This document shows, piece by piece, positions 51,164-60,238 of a stretch of 64,000 nucleotides of DNA (its first letter is position 1; each line of letters begins with the position of its first letter). The notes under the pieces were generated by a model. It was not told the origin of the DNA and ran no database searches. It was given only the letters and a program-made list of their open reading frames with translations. The position numbers and the translations under genes were made by a program. This stretch comes from JAZGGS01 sp963764825 (GTDB lineage: Bacteria > Bacteroidota > Ignavibacteria > Ignavibacteriales > Ignavibacteriaceae): positions 1 through 64,000 of the forward strand of contig CAVXUA010000017.1 of the NCBI GenBank assembly GCA_963764825.1, written 5' to 3'.

Positions 51164-53336
51164 TCATAATATTAAATTGAAACCAAGAGTAAAATTTCTG
51201 ATTGGTCTCAAGTTCCCAATTAATTCTACATAATTGTAGTTAGTAAGGTTTTTTATATTAAGGTAAATGATAACTGGTAACCCAATTGAAACAAAGTTAT
51301 AACCTGCTCTAAAATCGGTTGTAAATACAGGCACACGTAATTCACCATCCCTGATAATTCCAAGTTCAATCAATTCGTTATCAATCTCTTCAACTTTACT
51401 CCAGTATCGAAAATCAATTCCTAGTTTTAAGTTCCATTTTCTGAATTCAAAACGGGAATAAAATATATGACGCGGGCGATACTTTAGAGCTGTATTCATC
51501 TCCACATCTCTTGCCCACATGTACGTGTAGCTCATTGTAAATGTTAATTCATCGGGTATAAACCTGAAAGTAGTGTTTGCTTCTAACCCGTCAATCCTTG
51601 CTCTCACTACGTTATCAAAAACAACTAAACCATCTGCAGGATCGATCCCTGGTTCTATCATATCAAAATATTCATTTCTAAACAGAGCAAGATCGAGCAT
51701 TAATAAACTAAACGGATTATAATTTACACCGAGCTCCATAGAAAGATTTGATTCGGATTTAAGAAAAGGATTTGGTTTTACTGTAATACCGCTTGCAGAG
51801 GTAGAAGTGAATGCCTCCGCAAGTGATGGTGCACGAAACCCGGTTCCAATTGAAGATCTTAAAATTATTTTATCATTTAATTTATAGTTCAAGCCAAGCT
51901 TGGGGGAAAAGGCATTTGCAATATCCAAAGTATCAAGTTTACTATAATCATAGCGAATACCGATTGACATTATAAGGGGAAATGTAAAATTGATATCGGA
52001 TAAAGCATAAATTCCAAAGCTATTTGAATTTGGATTACCAAAAATATTCGAGTTAACGCTGGCTGTATTTCCTTCCACCCCTGCTACTAAAACAATCTTA
52101 TCTGTTAAACTAGAATTTAGTTGAATTTCTCCACGGTACAGGTTTGACTTTGATGCGTTGAATGGAGTTGCACTATCTTCCCAATCATTAAGGTAATAGC
52201 TTGCTTTAACGTTAAGAAAAACTTTTTTGCTTAAAACATTCTTAGTAAATTAATCCTAATAAATATCTGTTAGTTTCAATTCGCTCTCCTTGGTTTACAT
52301 CTGGTGGAACTAATACATTGCGGGAATCTTTCCAGTAAATAAAACTTCCACCTCTTTTATTAAAAGTATTTGCAATAAATGTTAAAGAGGCTGCTGTAGA
52401 AAAGTTGTATATAGTCTTTAGAAACCCAATGTATTTTTTAAAAGAATCATTCTGCTTATAACTTGAATTTTCTAAACGGGTAAATGAAATATTAAATCCA
52501 AGTTTACCAAACTTGTTGGAATGAGATAGCGTTAATCCATTAAATGGTCTATATTCGCCGGACCAATCCCATGGTACATAATAAGGTTTGTCGTAAAGTC
52601 CAAAAAACCCTTGAACCATTGTTGAAGGATGGGAAGTAATATCTTTTGTAATCCCATTTATAACTCCACCAATTGCCGAAGATCCGTAAAGTGAGCTTGC
52701 TGCTCCTTTAATTATTTCTACCCTTTGCAGCTCTGTTACCGGAATCATCTCCCAGACAATCTCGCCAGTGTCGCCCGTATAAAAAGGCAGTCCATCGATT
52801 GCAAGTAAAGCTCTTGAACCCGCTCCCCTACTGTAACCGCCGGAACCTCTTATACTTATTTGATCATCGGTCATGTTTACCCCGGATACATATCTTAGTG
52901 CATCTTCAAGATTTGAAAAATTTTTTTCTGAAAATTCTGTTCCCCGGATAATTTCAGCACTCACAGGTAATTCAGATATTTTCTGTTCATATTTTCCTGC
53001 GGTAACTACAACCTCTTCAGATTCAATTATCTGTTCTTTTAAAATTACATTAAGTATTACAGCACCATTCAGCAAATTAATCCTATTCTCAAATACTGTA
53101 TAATAACCAATGGCAGAAAATCTAATTGAATACACCGCTGGTTCTAAATCATCAATTTTATAACTACCATTCTCATCTGAAGCAGCTCCATATCCTGTTT
53201 CTTCGATAATAATATTTACATGCTGCAACGGATTTTCCAGGGAATCTGTAACTATTCCGCTTATGCTATAATTTTGTGCAAAAATATGGCAAACAGGTAA
53301 TAGTGAAAGTAATATGAAGCTGATAAATTTCATCAT
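51164..53336 (-). CDS. TonB-dependent outer-membrane receptor with CarboxypepD_reg-like domain (frameshifted)
   Basis: The product of about 720 aa has a signal peptide (MMKFISFILLSLLPVCHIFAQ), a CarboxypepD_reg-like domain (YSISGIVTDSLENPLQHVNI), a plug (SNLEDALRYVSGV, IDGLPFY, RVEIIKGAASSLYGSSAIGGVI) and a barrel. One shift near 52245 parts plug/barrel start from the rest. The plug sequence EVVVTAGKYEQKISELPVS and the short barrel recall BtuB/FepA-type siderophore or cobalamin receptors. The ligand is not shown. The lipoprotein gene lies 23 nt upstream and the T9SS cargo gene downstream on the same strand. Confidence 0.9.
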
Positions 53337-53359
53337 AAAAAATTAAGTGATAGTAGATA

Positions 53360-53881
53360 TTAATTACCTCCCGGTGGCTGCGGGGGTGGGTTATTAAAAT
53401 CGCAAATAATATTTATGTTTCTAATCAGGGTGTTCTCAGGAATGGTGAGTATACCCGGCTGCGTAGTATCTCCATTAGAATAATAAACACCTGCTACAAT
53501 CCAATCTTTGCGGGAAAGTGAAAGAGCAATAGTTGATTGCTGTGCAACTCCAATGTAGGAATACTCTCCTGCTTCAATAATTCCATCGGGTGGGAAGTAA
53601 GAAGAATCCGCTGAACTGTAAAGATAATACCCAACTCCAAACGGAATTTCCCAACCAATAAACCTCAGGTTAAGAATAGTAAAATCAGATGGTAATAATA
53701 GAGGATTCTTTGAACATAACAACATGAGTCCGCTGAATACTATCTGGCCAGTTACCAAGAAAGGTTACTCTTCCGCTAAACCCGGTTGTTTCAAGCCACG
53801 AATAGTTTTGGCGCAATTCCATTATCTGAATTGCACGAATAGAAGTAAAATTAATAATATTGATGATAGCAGCAGTTTCAT
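53360..53881 (-). CDS. predicted lipoprotein upstream of TonB receptor (frameshifted)
   Basis: The first fragment is a signal peptide (MKLLLSSILLILLLFV). After a one-base shift the next residues are CNSDNGIAPKLFVAW, so the mature lipidated Cys is in place. A beta-rich part follows (TTGFSGRVTFLGNWPDSIQR, KDWIVAGVYYSNGDT) and ends NPPPQPPGGN. Shifts fall near 53825, 53795 and 53705. The total is about 172 aa. Its position 23 nt before the TonB receptor suggests a surface-exposed partner of that receptor. The family is not known to me, and it is not SusD-sized. Confidence 0.6.
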
Positions 53882-53979
53882 TAGGTTCTTATCACAATCG
53901 ATTTCTTAGTTACAACTGACGTTTAAACTTGTAGTTTTGTTAAAGCAAAGTCAAGAAAAATCGAAGGTTTTTAAGTGAC

Positions 53980-54004
53980 TGAGTCGTCCTAAATAAGGTT
54001 GACT
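53980..54004 (+). repeat. left terminal inverted repeat of the IS3 element
   Basis: It begins TGAGTCGTCCTAAATAAGGT and continues TGACT. Reading inwards it matches the right end at about 20 of 25 positions, the shared core being TCGTCCT and GTTGACT. Confidence 0.8.
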
Positions 54005-54023
54005 GTTATTTTAATGAACATAT

Positions 54024-54885
54024 CTACTCAGTAATAGAGGTTTTTGCCACATATTTGACCGGGAGAAAATTCTGCTGATGCATTTCTGCCGGTGTCAGCA
54101 TAGAACAACTTAAATGAGGTCTCTTAGTATTATAGATCATTATTGATTGTTCAATATGTTTTTTTGCCTGTTCAAAACTATCAAACTTTTCATCACAATA
54201 AAACTCATCCTTGAGTATTCCGTTTATTCTCTCTGCTACTGCATTGTCATACGGACTCCCATCCTGAGTCATACTAATTTGGCAGTTGTTTCTCCGTAGT
54301 TCATCGATGTAGATTCTGCTGCAATACTGCAATCCACGATCAGAGTGATGAAGTATTTCTTTGTTTTGATAAACCCTTCTCTTTAGTGCCATCTGTAAGG
54401 CCTTTAGAGTTGATTCTGCTTTTAAGTCCTTACTAAGAGTATATCCCATAATCTGTTTTGAATAAGCATCACTTACCAAATGCAAATATATTGTCTGTTC
54501 TCTTGTTAAAAAGGTATGTAATGTCAGCTACCCATAGTTGTTCCGGTTGTTTTAGCTCCAATTGTTTTGAACTATCTGCATATGTGCGCATCCAAGTGTT
54601 TTGAGTTCGTTGTTTTTACATATTTTTGGCGTTTTGTTATCAGCATTTGCTCTTTTCGTAATATTTCAAATAATTTGTCTAGACCTACACTTAACTCAGG
54701 TTTCAGTATGTAGTGCAATTTCCGTGTGCCTAACCGAGGCTGTTCTTGACGCACACTCAACACTTTGCTGATGATCTTCTGTTGTTTTTCGTTCTGTTTA
54801 GCCCGGTGCTTTCGAAGCTTATAATAAGCTTGTTTACTTATACCAAGGTGTCGGCAACATCCTGCAATGCTTATTGTTTTTCTTT
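54024..54885 (-). CDS. IS3-family transposase orfB, DDE integrase domain (frameshifted)
   Basis: The -1 frame from the orfA end reads ISIAGCCRHLGISKQAYYKL, then the RQEQPRLGTRKLHYIL helix region. The catalytic core has Asp in WVADITYLF, Asp in HHSDRGLQYCS and Glu in ERINGILKDEF, and the end MYNT-type motif MIYNTKRPHLSCSMLTPAEM. Two or three shifts (near 54590 and 54500) break it. Product is expressed with orfA by -1 frameshifting in this family. Likely inactive as written. Confidence 0.85.
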
Positions 54886-55258
54886 GGGCTGCCAGTTCTC
54901 GGACAACTTGGTGTCGATGTTTTTTCTTATATCTATTCCCGTTTCCCGCTTGGTAACTTCCAGTAGTTTCTCATAGACTAATATCTTTTCGCGGGCTTCC
55001 TTTAGTTCGTGCTCTAACTCTTTCGAACTAAATTGGTTCTAGGGATTTTTCATTGGTCGTCCTGGGTAACGTTGTCTTTGAATAATACAATTTACCATAC
55101 TTCCGACACCACTGCAATACTGTGCTATGACCACCTATTTGATATTTGCTCATTAGTGAATCTTTTGTATGATTACCCCGCTCATATTCCCGAACTACTT
55201 GCAGTTTGAATGCTTGACTATACGTTGGTTGTGAGGGGATGGTGTTTCCTTTTTTCAT
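54871..55258 (-). CDS. IS3-family transposase orfA (frameshifted)
   Basis: The protein starts MKKGNTIPSQPTYSQAFKLQ and has the HTH segment SLMSKYQIGGHSTVLQWCRK, which binds the terminal repeats. A one-base shift near 55040 leads to SKELEHELKEAREKILVYEK, the expected leucine-zipper helix, ending NWQPKEKQ. Its stop lies inside an A-rich stretch (AAAGAAAAACAATAAG) where the -1 frame opens into orfB, a typical IS3 slippage region. Confidence 0.82.
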
Positions 55259-55287
55259 CTCTTATCTCCTGATTTCTTTTTGACTGT

Positions 55288-55312
55288 AGTCAACTTTTTT
55301 CAGGACGAGACA
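55288..55312 (-). repeat. right terminal inverted repeat of the IS3 element
   Basis: On the minus strand it reads TGTCTCGTCCTGAAAAAAGT followed by TGACT, matching the left end. The dinucleotide CA closes the element on the plus strand at 55312. Confidence 0.8.
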
Positions 55313-55324
55313 GAAATAAAAAAT

Positions 55325-55346
55325 CCCTGCATTTGGTAACACAGGG
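55325..55346 (-). terminator. weak intrinsic terminator of the T9SS cargo gene
   Basis: A 5-bp stem CCCTG/CAGGG with a 12-nt loop is followed on the minus strand by a T-rich run (ATTTTTT). It lies 27 nt after the cargo gene stop. The IS3 end is only 12 nt further on. Confidence 0.5.
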
Positions 55347-55372
55347 GTAAATTTAATTTGAAGTGATAAATA

Positions 55373-57258
55373 TTACTTAGTAAGAATCATTTTCTTAACA
55401 TCGACAAATTTAGTTCCGTTTACACCTGTTGCTTCAATTCTGTAGAAATAAACACCACTGTTAATGCCGGTTGCATTAAAGTCGTAATTGTGCACTCCTG
55501 CTGTAAGATCCTGATTGATCAATGAAGCTACTTCCTGTCCAAGAACATCAAATATCTTCAGGCTTACTTTAGAATCAGCTGCAAGCGAGAAAGTAATTTT
55601 TGTGCTTGGGTTGAATGGGTTAGGATAGTTCTGTGACAAAGCAATATACATCTGGTATTGCAATTTCAACTTCGACTAGTTTCGGAATAATCGAATGTAC
55701 CGTCAAAGTCTATTTGTTTCAATCTATATGAATAAGTTCCTGATGAAAGATAGCATCTGTAAAGCTGTAGCTGTGTGGTTCGGTTGTAGTTCCAAAGCCA
55801 GGAACGTATCCAACATTTTCGAAATTCACTTCCAGAATTTCTTTCAATCTCAAATCCCTGGTTGTTTGTTTCTGTAGCTGTTGTCCAGTTAAGTGTTACA
55901 TTTCTTTCATTAACAGAAGCTGTAAATGAAGTTAATTCAACTGGGACTACACTGTTAACACAAACATCATCAATATGCCAGAAGTTAATGTTGAAGGAAT
56001 TACCCGACCAGTAGAAACCAAACTGGAAGTTAGCGTCTCCTAGTGCATTTATTACAACAGGTTCCGGACCAATATTTCCAGGAGGATCAACAACTGACCA
56101 AATAGGTGTCCAGCTTGTACCACTATCAGTTGTATAAGCGACACCAACAGTACCCGACCACCATACCAGTTAATGAAATGTTGGAAACTTATAGTATTCT
56201 GCATACCAGCACTTGGCATTACGGGAGACATAAGATAAGAATCACCAGTAAAAGCTGGGGTCCAAGCAAAGGTTAATTCTCCAGGAGCCGCTCCGCCAGC
56301 TTGGTTTCCTGCTCCCCAAAACCAGTTGGCACTCCCAAACCACCAACCTCCGTCCATTGTGCAATATCAGAATCAAAGGTATCTTCGAATAAATTACAAC
56401 CACCACCAATCTCATAAATCCATGTACCGCCGCAGAAAACCTCTGACGATGTCCAGGGATTTGCGATTGCTGGTAGATAGGTGCCACCGACTAGATCATA
56501 AATGTAGATGCTGTCCTGCTGGTCTGTAACCAGGTAAGCTATACTGGTCATCGCTAACTGCCAATCCATCGATATCAGTCTGACCAGCCGGGTAAGGCGT
56601 GATCAGTGTTCCAGTGCCGTCCATGTTAATGCGGTACAATCCCAACCAAGTGAGTCTGTGTCATCGCTGGTTCCATAGAATTCACCAGTATTTGGGTCAA
56701 CAGCTAAACCGCCAAAGTCAAAGTCAGTGTCTTCTGAGTAGTCAATAAATACTGTTGCAACAAACGTTGATAGTGTTAATCTCGTATACAGCTTCGTTAC
56801 CAACATTCCTCGTACCATATAATGCACCATTATAGAAAGCAAGACTAACCATTGATATTGTCGCACCACTAGTGTCCGTGAATTTCCCAGAAAGGTTACA
56901 GTTCCGCTGCCAACAACCCATTCGTAAAGACCTGTACCATCATTGACGTAAATTTTATTGTTATTGATATCATAAGCTGCACCCCAGACTTCTACGCCTA
57001 CAAATACCGAATCCCAATCAACTGTTAGCGGATCACCAACATAAGCCGGTACAGTTACATCATCTACACCAACGAAGAGTGGGTGTGTAACAACTTCTAC
57101 AGAAAAGGAAATAGGTTGTACATGGTTCCACTTCTGATTGCTCTTTAGCAAGCGCCTTTGCTTGCTCAAGAAGGGTCTCCTCAGAATCACCTACTTGAGC
57201 CAAAGCTAAAAGTGGACAACAATAGGAAAACCCCATCACTTCGTATGAAATATGTCAT
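55373..57258 (-). CDS. T9SS-secreted cargo protein (multiple frameshifts)
   Basis: The start follows GGAGG. A short signal segment ends PLLALAQ. Pieces then read EDTDFDFGGLAVDPNTGEFY and LFEDTFDSDIAQWTEVGGLG: a beta-propeller-like part, then a jelly-roll domain. The Fn3-like linker (VELTSFTASVNERNVTLNW) and the T9SS sorting domain (NYPNPFNPSTKITFSLAADS...KKMILTK) complete it, total about 620 aa. At least seven frame changes occur. It is a close paralogue of the next upstream gene (57547-59351), sharing the CNLFEDTFDSDIA...MSPVMPSAG domain, so the two arose by tandem duplication. Surface-bound protein; no catalytic motif is visible. Confidence 0.78.
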
Positions 57259-57325
57259 TAATACCTCCGTATTATAGTTTGTAAGTAATTTATTTAGAGA
57301 AAATTATTGCAGAATATATTCCACA

Positions 57326-57489
57326 CCTTGGAGAAATGGTAGAAAGGAATAAACTAAGAAAAGCAGTAATTCACTTTACAACCTCGCCCAAGGGTATAAA
57401 TATAAATTCAATATATAAATTGATAAATATATTTGTTAGAAGCAACTAATGGTTAACAATTGGCTACAGTTTATATTTAGCAAGTAATA
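57326..57489 (-). promoter_or_regulatory. conserved leader, copy A, upstream of a T9SS cargo gene
   Basis: On the minus strand this leader precedes the cargo gene start (57258). Its 52-nt block at 57438-57489 matches copy B at 62149-62200 without length change (shared ACTGTAGCCAAT and AGTTGCTTCTA). Nearer the gene, CCTTGG (minus) and CCAAGG lie 68 nt apart from outer edge to outer edge, and can pair. Copy B has the same span. It may be a structured 5' leader or a shared promoter region. Confidence 0.45.
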
Positions 57490-57495
57490 TAAGGT

Positions 57496-57519
57496 GAGCC
57501 CCGAAAAAATTCAGGGCTC
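57496..57519 (-). terminator. hairpin after T9SS cargo gene
   Basis: A 6-bp GAGCCC/GGGCTC stem with a 12-nt loop lies 28 nt after the stop of the upstream T9SS cargo gene. No T run follows the stem on the minus strand, so termination would be weak. Confidence 0.4.
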
Positions 57520-57546
57520 TACTAAATTCTTACTTTTAACTTGTTA

Positions 57547-59351
57547 CTACTTGGTAAGAATCATCTTCTTAACGTTTGTAAAATTAGTTCCGTCTATTCC
57601 TGTAGCTTCAATTCTGTAAAAATAAGCACCACTATTTAGTAGTGAAGCATTAAAATCTACATTGTGTGAGCCTGCTACAAGATTACTATTTACTAGATTT
57701 GCAACTTCCTGTCCAAGTATATCAAATACCTTCAAGCTAACTTTAGAATCTACAGCTAAGCTGAATTCTATCTTTGTGCTTGGGTTAAATGGGTTAGGAT
57801 AGTTCTGCGCTAAAGCAAATACATCAGGTATAGCAACCTCAACTTCGATAGCATCGAAATATTCAAAAGTATCATCAAAATCTAATTGTTTTAACCTGTA
57901 GGAATGCGTTCCTTCGTTAACTGAAGCATCTTGTAAATGAATAGCTGTGTGGTTCGGGAAGTTCCAAATCCAGCAACGTAGCCAATATTCTCAAAATCAT
58001 TACCAGAATTTCTTTCTATCTCAAATCCCTGGTTATTGGTTTCTGTAGCTGTTGTCCAATTAAGGGTTACATTTTTTGCGTTAACTGAAGCTGTAAATGA
58101 TGTTAATTCAACTGGGACTATACCGTCAACACAAACATCATCAATATACCAGAAGTCAATTTGGAAGGAATTACCCGAATAGAAGAAACCAAGCTGGAAG
58201 TTAGCGTCTCCTGGCGCAGTTACAGTTACAAGTTCAGGACCAACATTTCCAGGAGGATCAACTTCTGACCAAATAGTTGTCCAGGTAGCACCAGCGTCAG
58301 TTGTATAAGCAGCACCAACTGTTAAGCCTGCACCAAAATAGTCAACGAAATGTTGGAAACTTACAGTATTTTCAAGACCAGCACTTGGCATTACAGGAGA
58401 CATAATATAAGAATCACCGGTAAATGCTGGGGTCCAGGAGAATCGCATTTCTCCTGCAGCAGCACCGGCTGCATTATTGGTTGACTGCCATGACCAGTTG
58501 CCAATTCCCAAAGGACCAACTTCTGTCCATAGTGCAATATCAGAATCAAAAGTATCTTCAAATAAATTACAACCACCAGGGATTACACCAGGGAAGAATG
58601 AAAGACCGCTTATTGCCGGGAAGCCGGTTGGACCTATCAATGTTCCTGCACCTGTTGAGGGATTGATTGAGATAAGAGCACCTGCATTTGTTACACCTGA
58701 ACCCACCCCACCATAAAGAATACCATCAGGGCCAAATTCAATTGCGCCAACCTTATCAAATCCAATAGGACCAACAAGTGTTGGAACACCTGAAGCTGAA
58801 TTAATTGTATACAAAAATGAAGGTCCTTGTTGATGTACCGAACCATATAGTGTCCCGCCTGCATCGAAAGTTAATCCAGTTACTCTATCTACTCCACCCG
58901 GGAATATGGTTCCAACTACTGTTGATGCACCCGTAGTCTGATCAATTGTTACAAGGTCCGTGGTTATACCTGGATCGTAGAGAGCACCTAATAAGTTTCC
59001 GCCACTGTCGAAATCTAATCCTGCAACAGCTGCTATACCAGAATGGAATCCTATTATTGTAGCTACACCGGTTAGAGGGTCTATGGTAACAACTTCAGCC
59101 AAACCCTGACCCACAGTGCCAAATAAAATCTCATCAATTCTAAATTCAATTTCTGTTACTGCGCCCCCTGTACCACTAATAGGGGAAACGAGAGTGCCGT
59201 CGCCTGTAGTTGGGTCAATAGTTATTAACTCATTAGTTGTACTACCTGTAGTACCATATAAAGTACCGGGTACCTGTGAATAAATCAAGCTTCCGAAGAA
59301 GATAAGCAATACCATTGTAGCCAAAACCGAAAAGGTAAATTGCTTTTTCAT
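57547..59351 (-). CDS. T9SS-secreted beta-propeller-like protein (one frameshift)
   Basis: The signal peptide is MKKQFTFSVLATMVLLIFFGSLIYSQ. Residues about 30-255 hold five or six repeats of the kind LVTIDQTTGASTVVGTI...VTGLTFDAGGTLYGSV, a propeller of the NHL/TolB-like type. A jelly-roll domain (DTFDSDIALW...IDFWYIDDVCVDG) and an Fn3-like linker (VELTSFTASVNAKNVTLNW) follow. One shift near 57950 parts the last domain, the T9SS sorting signal NYPNPFNPSTKIEF...VKKMILTK. The total is about 600 aa. The function is unknown. The paralogue lies directly downstream. Confidence 0.85.
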
Positions 59352-59467
59352 AAGTGCCTTCTAATTTAATAGATTTAATTGAGTTATTTAAATACAATTA
59401 ATTTGTATTACACGATTGCTGATGTATAATATTATTATTACAAAACAGAATAGCAAGTATTCAGGGA

Positions 59468-59824
59468 TTATTTTGTTACCCTGCCGTAATTCAAATTTCC
59501 AAGTGATGTATAAAGAACGAGAGAATCACTATTTAGTTTTTGAATTTTAAAATCTAACGATCCCTTAATGTTGCGTGGTTCAGGGGCAACAAGAAATTCA
59601 ATAAATAAAGAATCGTTATTAACCTTATACGTACCTTCAACCAGTTCTTTATTTACATTTCTTGCTAATCCTTTAACAACTCCATCTGCAGAAAACTCAA
59701 CAACATTACTGTTCTTGTCTTTCCAATTGCCAATAATTTCAGATTCATAATCAGAACCGCAGCCAGCAAAAAACGCAATTGCAATTAAAGGAAGCAAAAC
59801 TTGGGATAAAATATTTACTTTCAA
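59468..59824 (-). CDS. small lipoprotein, lipocalin-like fold
   Basis: The 118-aa product has lipobox FFAGC (lipidated Cys at about residue 22) and a body that opens IIGNWKDKNSNVVEFSADG with alternating strands, the pattern of short lipocalin-like domains. It has no enzyme motif. It lies among the T9SS cargo genes on the same strand, 116 nt upstream of one, and could be an independent surface or periplasmic lipoprotein. Confidence 0.68.
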   Translation of the reverse strand: MKVNILSQVLLPLIAIAFFAGCGSDYESEIIGNWKDKNSNVVEFSADGVVKGLARNVNKELVEGTYKVNNDSLFIEFLVAPEPRNIKGSLDFKIQKLNSDSLVLYTSLGNLNYGRVTK

Positions 59825-59974
59825 TTTAGATCCTCCGGATAATTTTTTGATTGATATTATAATAATAAAGATAAAGAAAAATTAAAAGTTAATTAGCGGA
59901 TAAATTAATTTGCAGAAATGGTGATAGAAAAGAAGTAAGAAATTATATCACTTAACTTTCACAATTATCATTTT

Positions 59975-60152
59975 GATATCATCATTTTCACAATAGTTAA
60001 CTTATTATATAATAATAAGTTAAGATTTCAAGCGCAACAAATACGCAACAAAATTTCTTATAATTGTGTGAACATTATGAAAGGAAATGAAAGCAAATAT
60101 AAATTAGAAGTGTTATTAAAAAAGCCCTTGCTACTTTAGGTATAGCAAGGGC
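59975..60152. repeat. 178-bp intergenic repeat, copy 1
   Basis: It aligns end to end with copy 2 (62337-62514) without net length change. Shared words include GATATCATCATT, GCGCAACAAATACGCAACAA, TATAAATTAGAA and the terminator. Both copies follow a T9SS C-terminal coding end on the minus strand, so a cargo gene 3' end and its downstream spacer were duplicated. Confidence 0.8.
60124..60152 (-). terminator. intrinsic terminator after T9SS cargo gene
   Basis: A stem GCCCTTGCTA/TAGCAAGGGC with a 9-nt loop precedes a TTTTTT run on the minus strand. It lies about 75 nt after the cargo stop at 60227. The same hairpin occurs at 62486. Confidence 0.88.
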
Positions 60153-60190
60153 GGTAAGTTATTTCTCTCTATTATTATTACTTCATCAAC

Positions 60191-60238
60191 ATTTATCCGC
60201 CGCAGTCCCGCCATAGGCGGGCAAGTCTAACGAAGGAG
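60191..60238. repeat. REP-like palindromic element overlapping a T9SS gene end
   Basis: The core is CCCGCC-ATA-GGCGGG at 60207-60221, unusually GC-rich for this contig. Compared with copy 2, about 48 bp interrupt the end of the sorting domain: the minus strand leaves AAGAAAATGA and rejoins TGTTGATGAAGTAA. The insert supplies the new last codons (ILLR) and stop TAG. Such palindromes are commonly dispersed in Bacteroidota genomes. Confidence 0.6.

Larger units (their letters stand above)
53980..55312 (-). mobile_element. IS3-family insertion sequence
   Basis: A 1,333-bp element bounded by matching ends: TGAGTCGTCCTAAATAAGGT on the left and TGTCTCGTCCTGAAAAAAGT (minus) on the right, both followed by TGACT. 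Inside are a short orfA with an HTH and a DDE-type orfB in the -1 frame, as in the IS3 family. Ends are TG...CA. I find no clear 3-5 bp target duplication (left flank ...AAGTGAC, right flank GAAATAAA). It lies downstream of the T9SS cargo gene terminator and apparently disrupts no gene. Extra one-base shifts in orfA and orfB mean it is either decayed or misread. Confidence 0.9.
59825..60226. other. 402-bp gap holding a repeat, terminator and REP-like palindrome
   Basis: Between the small lipoprotein and the T9SS cargo stop, both minus strand. From left it holds an AT-rich promoter region for the lipoprotein, repeat copy 1 (59975-60152), whose last 29 bp is the terminator, and a REP-like palindrome at 60191-60238 that reaches into the cargo gene. 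I see no ORF. Confidence 0.6.

Noticed and set aside
53971..55320. Target-site duplication at the IS3 ends
   Set aside because: The bases next to the ends (GTGAC left, GAAAT right) do not match for 3, 4 or 5 bp, so none is reported.
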